Shown here: positions 17,652-27,180 of the stretch, piece by piece
How positions within the stretch are numbered: position 1 is the stretch's first letter
How the letters are laid out: each line of letters starts with the position of its first letter
Source of the DNA: Halorientalis regularis
GTDB lineage: Archaea; Halobacteriota; Halobacteria; Halobacteriales; Haloarculaceae
Direction: 5' to 3'
Assembly (NCBI RefSeq): GCF_023698535.1
Contig: NZ_JALJCL010000002.1
Location: forward strand, 1-64,000
Length of the DNA stretch: 64,000 nucleotides
Notes under the pieces: model-generated
Database searches by the model: none
Told to the model about the DNA's origin: nothing
The model's input: only the letters and a program-made list of their open reading frames with translations
Position numbers and translations under genes: made by a program

Positions 17652-18245
17652 TCAGCTGATAAACTTGTTGTCCCGCCAGTTGACGCCGTTTGCCCCGTCT
17701 TCTTCCTTGGGCTCTTCGACGACGTTGACGGAGGCGGGTCGTTCCTCACCGTCGACGATGCGGGTCGCGTGCAGTTCGCCGTCGACCGCCACGACGGCGG
17801 TCAGCGTGCCTTTTTCTGCGATTTTGGCGATCTCACAGAGGACCTCGAACATCGGGTACTGGAGCGCGGTGTTCTGGAGAACAGTTTCGCGGTCGCCCTT
17901 GAAACAGGCGTATTCGACGAGTTCGGACTCGATTTCCTCTTCCTCTTCTTCGAGTGTGCCCCACTGTGGGCTGCCGCCTCCACCGCCACCGGGGCCGCCG
18001 GGTCGGTCTTCGGGCTCTTCCTCGTACACCCTGTTTTCCGTGATGCTGGCTTTCAGTTGTGCTGTCGGCGTGTACTTGCTCATCGACTCGTCGGCAGCCA
18101 CAGCACTGATGATCAGTGTGTTGTTGCGACGAGTGATGTCGATGTCCTCCATCTCCACCGGGAGATCGGGGTCTTCGAAATACTCGTACACGTCTTCGAG
18201 CGGCAATTCGAGTGTCGAATGGAGTCTGAATACACGGCTTGTCAT
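17652..18245 (-). CDS. Conserved-looking haloarchaeal protein (197 aa)
   Basis: 197 residues from MTSRVFRLHSTLELPLEDVY; upstream frame sequence is basic and non-protein-like. The N-terminal ~75 residues form an alpha/beta domain with an acidic YEYFEDPDLPVEMEDIDITR. A Gly/Pro linker (GGPGGGGGGSPQWG) and a Glu run follow, then a C-terminal domain with a CFKGDRETVLQN segment and VAVDGELHATRIVDGEERP. I do not recognise the function. It is divergent from the thioredoxin-reductase-like gene across 239 bp. Confidence 0.75.
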   Translation of the reverse strand: MTSRVFRLHSTLELPLEDVYEYFEDPDLPVEMEDIDITRRNNTLIISAVAADESMSKYTPTAQLKASITENRVYEEEPEDRPGGPGGGGGGSPQWGTLEEEEEEIESELVEYACFKGDRETVLQNTALQYPMFEVLCEIAKIAEKGTLTAVVAVDGELHATRIVDGEERPASVNVVEEPKEEDGANGVNWRDNKFIS

Positions 18246-18484
18246 GATTTGAATGAGTGGCGGTCGGCTGACACCGGGTCTGTTCGTCGGAATATACGCT
18301 CCCCAGTCATATATGGCCTGTCCTTCGTGTGACCGATGGAGAGTATGACTCGTGGTAACGACCCTCATAGACCTGCTACGGTCGATTCCGTGACCCTCCG
18401 GATTCGGGGGCCACGTGACGAGGACTCGATAACCGACAGGTAACCAGACAGTTTTGTGTCGCGCGGCCCTACAGAGGAATACCA

Positions 18485-19519
18485 ATGAGCGAGGAACGCG
18501 AGTACGAAGTCGTCGTCGTCGGCGGCGGCCCTGCGGGGCTGACCGCGGCGCTGTACACGACACGGCTAGGCCACGACACCGCCGTCGTCAACCGCGGCGG
18601 TGGCCGAGCCGCGATGATGCAGGACACCCACAACGTCATCGGGATCACCGAGGACACGTCGGGCAACGAGTTGCTCCAGACTGCCATCGAGCAGATCAAA
18701 GGCTACGGCGCGGACTACCACCGCGATTTCGTGACCGACGCCGAACGACTCGACGACGGCCGAATTCGACTGGAGGCGGGCGACATCACCGCCGTCACGG
18801 ACAGAGTCGTCCTCGCCACCGGCTTCTCCGACGGCCACCCCGACCCGCCGGTCCCCCGGACGGGGCGGGGACTGCACTACTGTCTCCACTGTGACGCCTA
18901 CATGTTCGTCGACGAGTCGGTGTACGTGATGGGCCACGGCGACAGCACCGCCCACGTCGCGATGATCATGCTCAACTTCACCGACGACGTGGACGTGCTC
19001 CTGGACGGCGACGAGCCGACTTGGAGCGACGAGACGGACGAACTGGTCCGCGCGCACCCCGTCGATATCGTCGAGGAAGAGGTCACGGGCGTCGAGAACG
19101 GCGACGACGGCTGGCTCGAAGCCCTCGAATTCGAGGACGGAACGCGCCGGGAGTACCGCGGCGGGTTCGCCATGTACGGGTCCGATTACAACACCGACCT
19201 CGCCGAGCAGTTGGGCGTCGAGTTGAACGATGACGGGACCGTTGCGGTCGACGACCACGGGGCGACCAGCGCCGACGGTGTCTACGCGGTCGGCGACATG
19301 GTGCCCGGCCACAACCAAATTCCGGTGGCGATGGGCCAGGGCGCGAAGGCCGGCATCGACATCCACTACGATCTGCGGACCTACCCGATGTCGGCCGAGG
19401 AGATCGAGGCCCAGGGCGGGATCGACGCCGACGACGTACCGGCGGTGTCGGACGACATTCGCGCGTCGGCCGAGGCTCATCGCGAGGACGGCGGTGAGAG
19501 TGCGAGCGCGGACGACTGA
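18485..19519 (+). CDS. FAD-dependent disulfide oxidoreductase, thioredoxin reductase-like
   Basis: 344 residues. Rossmann FAD loop VVVGGGPAGLTAALYTTRLG at the N-terminus. A CLHC motif (HYCLHCDAY, about residue 140) sits where low-molecular-weight thioredoxin reductases have CxxC. The second dinucleotide motif is atypical: VYVMGHGDSTAHVAMIM (GHGDS rather than GGGxS). The C-terminal FAD motif is GVYAVGDMVPGHNQIPVAMG. It probably reduces a thioredoxin or another small disulfide protein. NADPH versus another donor is uncertain because of the altered loop. Confidence 0.85.
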   Translation: MSEEREYEVVVVGGGPAGLTAALYTTRLGHDTAVVNRGGGRAAMMQDTHNVIGITEDTSGNELLQTAIEQIKGYGADYHRDFVTDAERLDDGRIRLEAGDITAVTDRVVLATGFSDGHPDPPVPRTGRGLHYCLHCDAYMFVDESVYVMGHGDSTAHVAMIMLNFTDDVDVLLDGDEPTWSDETDELVRAHPVDIVEEEVTGVENGDDGWLEALEFEDGTRREYRGGFAMYGSDYNTDLAEQLGVELNDDGTVAVDDHGATSADGVYAVGDMVPGHNQIPVAMGQGAKAGIDIHYDLRTYPMSAEEIEAQGGIDADDVPAVSDDIRASAEAHREDGGESASADD

Positions 19520-19629
19520 CGGGAAGACGCGACCGCAGGGAGCGTCTCCGAACGAGCGAGCGACGACGGAAAACCGAGAGATAGCCACTAGGCGAAGCTA
19601 TTATTCCGGTTCCGTTCGGGTCTCGACAC

Positions 19630-21078
19630 ATGTCCACAGGGTACGAGTCGGCGACCGAGCTCGCCGACGCGATTCAGACGGGGGATGTATCACCCGTCGA
19701 AGTGGTCGAGAAGTACCTCGACCGCATCGACGCGCAGAACGACGAGTTGAACGCCTACGTGAACGTGCTGAAACAACGGGCGCGTGAGCAGGCTCGCGAG
19801 GCCGAACAGGCCGTCGAGAACGGCGAGGACCTCGGCCCGCTTCACGGGGTGCCCGTCGCGATCAAGGACCTCCACATGGAGATCGAGGGCGTGCCACACA
19901 CCATGGGGCTCGCGCCGCTGGCCGACAACGTGGCCGCGGAGTCGAGTCTCATCGTCGAACGACTTGAGGACGCAGGCGCGATCCCGCTCGGGACCACGAA
20001 CACGCCCGAGCTGGGCCACACGATGCAGACGTACAACGAGTTGCTCGGGCCGACGGCGACGCCGTTCGACCGCGACTACAACGCCGGCGGGTCCTCCGGC
20101 GGGTCGGCGGCCGCGCTGGCCGCGGGATTGGCCCCGCTGGCGACCGGCTCGGACGTGGGCGGCTCGCTCCGCAACCCGGCGTCGTGCTGTCACGTGGTCT
20201 CGGTGAAGCCCACGTTCGGCCTCGTCCCGAAGGACAACCGGCCAGACGCGTTCAGTTCCACGACACCGGTCGGCGTCGTCGGACCGATGGCTCGCACCGT
20301 CGACGATCTCGCGCTCATGCTCTCGGTGCTGGTCGGACAGGACGACAGCGACCCGTTCAGCGTCCAGGCACCCAGAGACGACTACACGGACGCGACCGAC
20401 CGCGACGCGAGCGAGTTCGACATCGCGTTCACGCCGGACCTCGATACGTTCCCGGTGGCCACGTCGGTCACGTCGATCTGTCGAGAGGCCGCCGACGCGC
20501 TGGCCGACGCGGGCGCGACGGTCTCGGAGGTCACGGTCGACGGTCCCGACAAGGGAACGCTGAACTACGCGTACGGCACCGAGGCGACGCCGCTGTTCGC
20601 CGTCATGGCCCACTACCTCGAAGCGGAGTACGGCGTGGACGTGACCGGCGAGGACGCCGACGACCTCTCCAGTTCGTTCGTCCAGACCGTCGAGATGGGC
20701 GAGGGGTACGACGCCGTCGACTACCTGAAGACCAACGAGGTGCGGACGGAGCTGTACGACGCGGTCGAGGCCGTCCTCGAGGACCACGACGCGCTGGTGA
20801 TGCCGACCCTCTCGACGCCACCGCTGACCCACGACGAGCCCTACCCCGCGGAGATCGACGGCGAGCGCGCAGGCGGCCTCCCGATGGACTGGGGGCTCAC
20901 CTGGCCGTTCAACATGACCGGGCACCCGGTCGTGGCCGTACCCGCCGGACTCACCGACGACAGGTTGCCGGTGGGCCTCCAGGTCGTCGGGTCTCGGTAC
21001 GCCGAGGCCGACCTGCTGGGGATCGCGGCGGCGCTCGAACGGGCGAACCCCTGGGCCGACGACTACCCGGACGCCTGA
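19630..21078 (+). CDS. Amidase signature family enzyme
   Basis: 482 residues. It hydrolyses a carboxamide through a Ser-cisSer-Lys triad: Lys79 in PVAIKDLH, the cis-Ser in AGGSSGGSAAAL, and the nucleophile Ser in GSDVGGSLRNPAS. Length and motifs fit stand-alone amidases better than GatA: no other gat gene is near, and the C-terminus has the hydrolase-type GHPVVAVPAGLTDDRLPVGL. The start is ATG 19630, 110 bp after the previous gene. Confidence 0.9.
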   Translation: MSTGYESATELADAIQTGDVSPVEVVEKYLDRIDAQNDELNAYVNVLKQRAREQAREAEQAVENGEDLGPLHGVPVAIKDLHMEIEGVPHTMGLAPLADNVAAESSLIVERLEDAGAIPLGTTNTPELGHTMQTYNELLGPTATPFDRDYNAGGSSGGSAAALAAGLAPLATGSDVGGSLRNPASCCHVVSVKPTFGLVPKDNRPDAFSSTTPVGVVGPMARTVDDLALMLSVLVGQDDSDPFSVQAPRDDYTDATDRDASEFDIAFTPDLDTFPVATSVTSICREAADALADAGATVSEVTVDGPDKGTLNYAYGTEATPLFAVMAHYLEAEYGVDVTGEDADDLSSSFVQTVEMGEGYDAVDYLKTNEVRTELYDAVEAVLEDHDALVMPTLSTPPLTHDEPYPAEIDGERAGGLPMDWGLTWPFNMTGHPVVAVPAGLTDDRLPVGLQVVGSRYAEADLLGIAAALERANPWADDYPDA

Positions 21079-21199
21079 GACGGCCAGCGCTGTCGGTTTC
21101 GGGTCGGAAAAACGAGGATGGACGGCGAATTGCCGTGTGGTCGTCGGTCGGTAGCCGAGCTCGTTTCGCCCGGTGGCTTCGGCTGACGAACGACCGCGG

Positions 21200-22135
21200 T
21201 CAGTCGGCGGCGGTCCCTTCGCCGGTGTCGAGTTTGACGAGTTCGTCCACGTCGGGGACTTCGGCTTCGGCGTCGGTGATGATCTCGATCCTGCGAGTGA
21301 GTTTGTCGCGGGAGTACGCCACGAGCGGCGCGGGGTTGATCCCGACGGTCAGATCACTGAAGGTACCCGCGACGTGGGGCATGAGGTCCTGCAGCGTCTC
21401 CTGGACGACGGACTCGTCGACCTCGCCGTTCTGGACGTAGCCACGAACCTTGTTCATCCCGAAACCGACGTGGCGGCCCTCGTCGCTGCGGATCTTGGCG
21501 ACGCCGTCGACCAGCCCTTCGGCGTTGGGCCAGTCCTTGACTGCGACCTCGTCCGACCCCTGGTCACTGAACGCGGACTGGAACCCGTAGTAGCCGGTCT
21601 GGGCCAGCACCGACTCGACGACGAGGTGGTAGTGGCAGTAGGCCTCGACTCGCGCTTCCGGCGAGTCGTCCTCCAGCAGCCGCTCCATGGCGTCTTCGGT
21701 CTTGTCGAACAGCGCGATGTAGTGGTCGTTGAAGAATCGCTGGTCCGTCGGCCGTGTCACCTCGAAGTCCAGCGCCTCCTCCGCCGGGTTGACGACTTCC
21801 CGCCAGTAGCGGTCGAAAAACTGCGTGTGTTTGGCTTCCTCGTAGATCTGGCTGGAGAGGAACATCTGGTCGTTGATGTCCTCGAGCGCCATCCCCAGCG
21901 GCATCAGATCTTCCGTCACGGCTTCCTCGCCCGCGCCGAAGCGAGCGATGGCTGTCCGAAGCGTATTGAACTCCTCCTCACTCGGAGCCGTCTCGATCAC
22001 TTTCTCCTTGTCGGCCTCCAACCCCTCGATGTCGTACGGGTCCCAGTGTCGGTAGACGGCGTTCTTGAAGTACCCCTGTGCGAACGAATCCGGGTCCAGG
22101 CGCATGTCCCGGGAAGTGTCCTCCACCTGCGTCAT
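21200..22135 (-). CDS. R2-like ligand-binding oxidase (R2lox-type ferritin-like dinuclear protein)
   Basis: 311 residues; often annotated as ribonucleotide reductase beta chain. Metal ligands are all present: Glu70, Glu100 and His103 (YEEAKH), Glu174, Glu219 and His222 (DEGRH). Val73 (GEEAV) and Tyr169 (YHLVVE) sit exactly where R2lox proteins form their Tyr-Val ether crosslink (ligand +3 and ligand -5), and no RNR large subunit is nearby. These points favour R2lox, a Mn/Fe two-electron oxidase of unknown physiological substrate. The start is MTQVEDTSRDMRLD. Confidence 0.85.
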   Translation of the reverse strand: MTQVEDTSRDMRLDPDSFAQGYFKNAVYRHWDPYDIEGLEADKEKVIETAPSEEEFNTLRTAIARFGAGEEAVTEDLMPLGMALEDINDQMFLSSQIYEEAKHTQFFDRYWREVVNPAEEALDFEVTRPTDQRFFNDHYIALFDKTEDAMERLLEDDSPEARVEAYCHYHLVVESVLAQTGYYGFQSAFSDQGSDEVAVKDWPNAEGLVDGVAKIRSDEGRHVGFGMNKVRGYVQNGEVDESVVQETLQDLMPHVAGTFSDLTVGINPAPLVAYSRDKLTRRIEIITDAEAEVPDVDELVKLDTGEGTAAD

Positions 22136-22152
22136 GATCCACAGTATAGTTG

Positions 22153-22164
22153 GTAGTACACTAC
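22153..22164. promoter_or_regulatory. Palindrome in the R2lox leader
   Basis: GTAGT-AC-ACTAC lies 18-29 bp upstream of the R2lox ATG and downstream of its TATA-like box, close to the expected transcription start. It is a candidate operator; the role is inferred from position and symmetry. Confidence 0.35.
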
Positions 22165-22191
22165 ATAGCCCCGTTGCAAGAGACCTTAGGC

Positions 22192-22201
22192 CATTTAAAA
22201 T
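22192..22201 (-). promoter_or_regulatory. TATA-like box for the R2lox gene
   Basis: tattttaaat on the minus strand, in the short gap after the ABC ATPase gene. Its distance from the ATG (~60 bp) implies a leader of about 35 nt. Confidence 0.5.
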
Positions 22202-22220
22202 AGGGCAGTATTACGGGTGT

Positions 22221-22964
22221 TTAAGTATCGCCCGTCGAGCCACGGTCGGCCGCCAGGGACCGGGCCACGTACAGGTCCTGTAGCGAGTCGTGATCGCCGA
22301 GGTCGATGGCCCCGCGAGGGTCGTCGAGCAGGACCTCGCCGTCGTGGAGGACGGTGAGGTGGTCGATCACGTCCGCGAACGCCCCGAGGTGGTGGGTCGA
22401 GACGACGACCGCGTGGCCCTCGTCGCGGTAGTCGGCCAGCAGATCGAGCAGATTCGCCTTCGACACGTCGTCGAGGTCACCCATCGGTTCGTCGAGACAG
22501 ACCACGGGCGAGCGGTTCAGCAGGGCCAGTGCCAGGTCGAGTTTCTTCCCGAACCCGCCCGAGAGATCGCCCGCCCGCCGGTCGCGGACGCGGTCGAGTC
22601 GGAGCGTCGAACAGATCTCCTCGCGCCAGGCCTCGTCCTCGGCCCCGGTCAGCGCGGCGAACACGTCCAGATTCTCCGCGACGGTCAGGTCGCGATAGAA
22701 GTTCGCCCGCTGGAATCCCGGCCCGATCCCCTCGACGGGCGCGTCGACGGTCCCGCTCGACGGCCGGGTCAAACCGAGCGCGATCCGGAACAGCGTCGTC
22801 TTCCCCGAACCGTTCGGCCCGACGAGCGCGTGGATCGTCCCCGGTGCGACCGACAGATCGACGCCGGACAGCGCCGTCACGTCCCCGTAGGACTTGCTGA
22901 CCGCGTGCAGTTCGAGGATGGGATCGTGGTCGTTCCGATGGTCGTCGTCCGCGGTTCGGGTCAT
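22221..22964 (-). CDS. ABC transporter ATP-binding protein
   Basis: 247 residues. Walker A GPNGSGKTT, signature LSGGFGKKLDLA, Walker B VVCLDEPMGDLDD and switch His in STHHLGAF. Like ATPases of ABC-2 exporters. The ATG overlaps the stop of the upstream permease gene by 4 bp (ATGA), so the two are translationally coupled. Cargo unknown. Confidence 0.92.
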   Translation of the reverse strand: MTRTADDDHRNDHDPILELHAVSKSYGDVTALSGVDLSVAPGTIHALVGPNGSGKTTLFRIALGLTRPSSGTVDAPVEGIGPGFQRANFYRDLTVAENLDVFAALTGAEDEAWREEICSTLRLDRVRDRRAGDLSGGFGKKLDLALALLNRSPVVCLDEPMGDLDDVSKANLLDLLADYRDEGHAVVVSTHHLGAFADVIDHLTVLHDGEVLLDDPRGAIDLGDHDSLQDLYVARSLAADRGSTGDT

Positions 22965-24031
22965 ATCGTTCGTTTGTACCGCTCGATGGACAGTTTCAGC
23001 ACGAGCAGGGTCACGACGGTGAAGCCGACGAGTCCGAGGACGTAATCCCCGTACAGCGCCGGAGAGGTGTCCTTCAGCGTCAGGCTCCGGGTGACGATCA
23101 TCGAGTAGTGCAGCGGAACCAGGCGGGCGATCTCCCGGCGCACCGAGGAGAAGAAGCCGACCGGGTAGACCAGATTGGAGAAGGTGATCGCCGCCAGCAG
23201 GACGGCGACGTTGAGGAATCGCCCGACCGTGTCGAAGTTCGTGAGGATCATGATGGAGGTGCTGATCGCCGCCAGATAGACGAACGTCAACAGCAGGACG
23301 GCGATGGCCCCCGGCACGAACAACGTCACCGAGTAGTTCAGGGAGGCGGCCGCAGCGCCGAAGGCGACGGTCGGGATCAGCATGAGGACGGCGAAGTAGC
23401 CGATCTTCGTCGCGACGACGGCATCGAGCGAGGACTCGACGAGCAACCGGTCCAGCACGTCGCGTTCCCGGGCGAGATTGTACGGCAGATACGTGAACGC
23501 GAACAGCATGACGATCCCGAGCAGGAAGACGGGGAGCAGATACTCCGACAGCGAGTGTGTGCCGCCGACGACCTCGCGCCGGACGGTCACGTCGGCGTCG
23601 AACTCCCGGTCGAGGTACCCGCCAGCGATGCCCTGGATGGCCTTCGAGGGTTGCTCGAACGGGACCATGCTCCCGTCGACGATCAGCGTGAACGTCGCGT
23701 TCCGGGCCCCCTCGTCGTACAACCCCGGTGGGACCTCCAGCACGGCGTACACCTGTTCGCGGTGCAACGCCCGCCGGGCAGTCGAGGCGTTCTCGTACAC
23801 CCGGGGTTCCGCGAACAGCGTCAGCCCGCCCTCGACGAGTGCGATCTCGTCCTCGGTGACCGACTCGTTCTCGGCGACGACCCCGACGGGAGCGTCCTCC
23901 GGAATCACGGTGCCGAAGGCGGCCGTCGTCGCCGCGAAGAAGGCTGGCAGGATCAGGAGCAAGAAGAGCAGCGTCACCAGCCGATGCCGCGACCAGAGGG
24001 CCTCCTTTCGCAACAGCGACGGAATGTCCAT
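22961..24031 (-). CDS. ABC-2 type transporter permease
   Basis: 356 residues from MDIPSLLRKEALWSRHRLV. An earlier in-frame ATG adds a basic leader. Topology is typical of ABC-2/NatB-like permeases: one N-terminal helix (about 20-40), a ~140-residue extracytoplasmic domain (IPEDAPVGVVAENESV through the region before SEYLLPVFLLGIVMLFAF), then about five helices. It forms an exporter with the overlapping ATPase gene. The first gene upstream on the same strand encodes a membrane-anchored surface protein, 64 bp away, which may be a partner. Confidence 0.87.
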   Translation of the reverse strand: MDIPSLLRKEALWSRHRLVTLLFLLLILPAFFAATTAAFGTVIPEDAPVGVVAENESVTEDEIALVEGGLTLFAEPRVYENASTARRALHREQVYAVLEVPPGLYDEGARNATFTLIVDGSMVPFEQPSKAIQGIAGGYLDREFDADVTVRREVVGGTHSLSEYLLPVFLLGIVMLFAFTYLPYNLARERDVLDRLLVESSLDAVVATKIGYFAVLMLIPTVAFGAAAASLNYSVTLFVPGAIAVLLLTFVYLAAISTSIMILTNFDTVGRFLNVAVLLAAITFSNLVYPVGFFSSVRREIARLVPLHYSMIVTRSLTLKDTSPALYGDYVLGLVGFTVVTLLVLKLSIERYKRTI

Positions 24032-24095
24032 CGACGCCGGGGTATCGAATCCGGGGGCCTTGAGACTGACGGGGACCGGAACCGCGATCCTCGTT

Positions 24096-25256
24096 CTACG
24101 GTGGGGCCGGGATCGCGTATGACCCCGAGTCACTCTCCGCGCCAGGGCCGGGACCGGACGACGGACCGCCAGCGGTCGTCTCGCCGCGCTGGCCGAACGA
24201 GCCGAAGAGCCGAGCGAACGGTTCGACGATGGACTGGATCGCCTCGGCGACGGTGTCGCTGTCGACTTCGATTCGCATGACAGCGTCGGCCCCGTCCTGA
24301 TTCACCCCGACGGAGTCGTAGAAGGAGACCACGCTCTCGTTGGTGGCGTTTTTCTTCGCCCTGACGACGCCGGCATCGATCAGATTCGTCAGGTCGCTGG
24401 CCGTGTTCTCACCCTCGGTGCCGAACCTTGTCTCGAACCCGATGGTGTCGCCGTCGGTGTAGTACGAACCGGCGACGGTGTGGGTGTCCTCGAAGATTTC
24501 ACGCACCTGTGCGCGGGAGTAGCCGCCGGCGTTCCCGGGGAGCGTGCTGTTGTTGACGTCGGATGCCTCCAGCGAGGTGGCAAACTGGATGTACCCGTCC
24601 CGGGTGTTCCGGTAGGTCTGCCTGAGGTCGCCCGAGACCGGGTCGGCCGCACCGCGGTCGACGTCGATGGCGTCCTCGACCGCCGCTTCGGTGCCCGCGA
24701 CGTAGAGCCCCTCGCCCAGCACGCCGAGGAGTTCCGTCTGGCCGTCGCCCGCTGACTCGTTGACGTAGACCGTGTAGCCCTCGTAGCTGGCCTCCGACAG
24801 GTTGCTGTCGTTCCGGGCGGTCTCGACGAAGTTCGAGTTCTCCCACGCCGAGTCGAGGATGATGCCGTAGTACTCGGTACCGGATTCGCTCCCGGCTGTC
24901 GAGCCGTAGACCATGACGCTGTTCAGTTTCGAGAGCGCGAGCTCGTCCTCGCCGGTCTCGTTGTCGTACTCGGCCATCAGTTCCCCGTAATCCGCGGGGC
25001 CCTCGTAGGAATCCTGGGCCGCGAACGGCTCCAGCGTGGCGTTGATCATGCGTTTTGTCGTCGGATCGGAGACGACACCCGGATCGACGTACACCACGGT
25101 ATCGGCTTCGCCGGGGACGCGGTCGATCATCTCGTCGCCACCGTCCAGAGCGGGCAGGAAGCCGCCGAGCGCGAGCGTCGTGACGACGGTGCCGCCGGCG
25201 AGGAACACCCCGACGATCTTCAGCTTGTTCGCCAGGACCGTCTCGGCGAGCGCCAT
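24096..25256 (-). CDS. Membrane-anchored surface protein, unknown function (386 aa)
   Basis: 386 residues from MALAETVLANKLKIVGVF. One N-terminal transmembrane anchor (about 11-31), then a large acidic extracellular region rich in Asn-x-Ser/Thr sites. Two similar halves may be present: each has a GxxxYGxxL/Y-type segment and an 'Y..Y.VYVNES' or 'YVAGTEAAVEDAID' element. The C-terminus is a Gly/Pro/Ser tail. No enzyme motif is seen. It precedes the ABC-2 exporter genes on the same strand. Confidence 0.75.
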   Translation of the reverse strand: MALAETVLANKLKIVGVFLAGGTVVTTLALGGFLPALDGGDEMIDRVPGEADTVVYVDPGVVSDPTTKRMINATLEPFAAQDSYEGPADYGELMAEYDNETGEDELALSKLNSVMVYGSTAGSESGTEYYGIILDSAWENSNFVETARNDSNLSEASYEGYTVYVNESAGDGQTELLGVLGEGLYVAGTEAAVEDAIDVDRGAADPVSGDLRQTYRNTRDGYIQFATSLEASDVNNSTLPGNAGGYSRAQVREIFEDTHTVAGSYYTDGDTIGFETRFGTEGENTASDLTNLIDAGVVRAKKNATNESVVSFYDSVGVNQDGADAVMRIEVDSDTVAEAIQSIVEPFARLFGSFGQRGETTAGGPSSGPGPGAESDSGSYAIPAPP

Positions 25257-25409
25257 CACACCACCTCCTGCGACGGCACAGTCCGGGCACGGCCAGTACA
25301 CATCGCGCAGCGGGACACGGAGCTATTCACAAGCATACTTACATATCCTCGACAACAGGACAAAGAAGTTTTCGTCGGTTCCAGCGGGGCGGCGGGACTC
25401 GAGGACGGG

Positions 25410-27098
25410 CTACTCGTGGCGGCCCTTCAGCGAGTGTTTGTCCGTCTTGCCCACGTCGGTCGTCGGGACTTCGTCGACGATGTTGATCTCCTCGGGCATG
25501 GCCTGTTTGGGGACTTTGCCTTCGAGGTGGTCGCGGATGTCGTCCTCGGTGAGTTCGCCGTCGTAGCTCGGGTCGGGTTCGACGTAGATGACGACGACCT
25601 CGCTGCCGGGTCGGTCCGGGTCGGGCGCGCCGATGGTCGCCGGGCGGTGGACGCCCGGATGCGAGAACAGCACCTCGTCGACTTCCTCGGAGTAGACCTT
25701 CAGCCCGGAGACGTTGATCATGTTCTTGACGCGGTCGACGATGTAGAAGCGACCCTTCGAGTCGATCTTGGCCACGTCACCGGTCGCGACGAACCCCTCG
25801 TCGTCGAACGGGGATTTGCTCTCGTCGAGGTAACCTTTCATCCGCTGGGGACCGTCGAGCAGCATCTCGCCTTCGAGTTCCTCGTCGATGGCCTTCTGGA
25901 GCGGAATCTCCTCGCCGGAGTCCACGTCGACGAGTTTGACCTCGGTGTCGGGCACCGGCACGCCGATGGTCGGCATGTCGAAGCCCTCCTCGCGTGTGTC
26001 CTCGCCCAGCAACATGTCCTGGAGCCCGCGTGTATTGAAGTGGGTCACGGGCGACATCTCCGAGAGGCCGTAGCCCTGGGAGACGCCCTTTGATTTCTCC
26101 TCGAACTGCTCTTTGGTCTCGGTCGCCAGCGGCGCGGACCCGGAGAGGCCGACCACGTCCTGGTCGAGGTCCTCGTTGACGATTTCCATGAACTGCGTCG
26201 GGACGCCGAGCATGATCAGGGGCTCGCGCTCCTCGATCAGGTCGACCATCATCTCCGTGTCCCGGGCGTCGGGCACCATCAGCATCTCCAGCCCGAGTTC
26301 GATCAGCGAGTGCTGGACCGAGTAGCCGTAGGCGTGGTACATCGGCAGGGCCATCACGGCACCCTCGTCGCCACGCATCATGTCCGCCATCCGGGACTGG
26401 GCGGCGTTGGCCTGCAGGGCGTTGGCGACGAGGTTGCGGTGGGTGAGCTGACAGCCCTTCGGCAGGCCGGTCGTGCCACCGGTAAACAGGAGCGTGTGCA
26501 CGTCTTCTTCAACGTCGAACTCGACCTCGGGCGGGTTCGGCTCCGTGGACTCGATCACGTCGGTGAGCCACTCGACACCCTCGACCTCTTCGTGGTCCGC
26601 GGGTGGGTCCTCGCCGAAGTCGTCGACGGTGGTGAGAATCACGTCGTCGAGGTCCAGTTCCTCCTGGAGGCTCTCGATGAGGTCCCGGTGTTTGTCCTGA
26701 CCGATGAGGACCTCGGGCTGGCCCTGTTCGAGGCGATAGATCAGGTCCTCCTCGGCGTCGAGGAAGTCGTTCGGAATGTGGACCCCACCGGCCCGGGAGA
26801 TGGCGTTCTCCGCGAGGACGAACTGGATAGAGGTCGGCAAGACGGTGGCCACGCGACTCCCCTTCTCGACCCCCCGGTCGCGAAGCGCCGTGGCCAGCCG
26901 ATCGACCTGTTCGGCCAGTTCCGGGTACGTGTACTTCCGGCCCAGCTGGACCAGCCCCTGTTCGGGATACTCCTCGGCCGAATCGTAGAGGAACTGGTGA
27001 ACCGGCTGGTCGGGATACGGTTCGAGTGACTCGGGCACGCCGAACTGTTCGTACTCGGCGAACCACGGTTTCTCCGGAATCGCAGTCGAGTCTGACAT
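25410..27098 (-). CDS. Long-chain fatty acyl-CoA ligase (AMP-forming)
   Basis: 562 residues. Phosphate loop LLFTGGTTGLPKGCQLTHRN, A5-like SQGYGLSEMSPVTHFN, A7 ATGDVAKIDSKGRFYIVDR, A8 KNMINVSGLKVYSEEVDEV and a C-terminal Lys in TTDVGKTDKHSLKG. It fits FadD-type ligases in fatty-acid or aromatic-acid activation. It stands alone on the minus strand; the enoyl-CoA hydratase gene at 41256 may serve the same pathway. Confidence 0.9.
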   Translation of the reverse strand: MSDSTAIPEKPWFAEYEQFGVPESLEPYPDQPVHQFLYDSAEEYPEQGLVQLGRKYTYPELAEQVDRLATALRDRGVEKGSRVATVLPTSIQFVLAENAISRAGGVHIPNDFLDAEEDLIYRLEQGQPEVLIGQDKHRDLIESLQEELDLDDVILTTVDDFGEDPPADHEEVEGVEWLTDVIESTEPNPPEVEFDVEEDVHTLLFTGGTTGLPKGCQLTHRNLVANALQANAAQSRMADMMRGDEGAVMALPMYHAYGYSVQHSLIELGLEMLMVPDARDTEMMVDLIEEREPLIMLGVPTQFMEIVNEDLDQDVVGLSGSAPLATETKEQFEEKSKGVSQGYGLSEMSPVTHFNTRGLQDMLLGEDTREEGFDMPTIGVPVPDTEVKLVDVDSGEEIPLQKAIDEELEGEMLLDGPQRMKGYLDESKSPFDDEGFVATGDVAKIDSKGRFYIVDRVKNMINVSGLKVYSEEVDEVLFSHPGVHRPATIGAPDPDRPGSEVVVIYVEPDPSYDGELTEDDIRDHLEGKVPKQAMPEEINIVDEVPTTDVGKTDKHSLKGRHE

Positions 27099-27180
27099 CT
27101 ACTTTCGTCATCATTGGCAGTCCGTTTAAATTCACTCGCGGGTATGTGGGGCGATTAAAAACAGACCGACTCGGGGCGTG

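Noticed and set aside
21200..22135. Ribonucleotide reductase beta subunit
   Set aside because: No alpha subunit nearby, and the Val/Tyr crosslink positions match R2lox instead.
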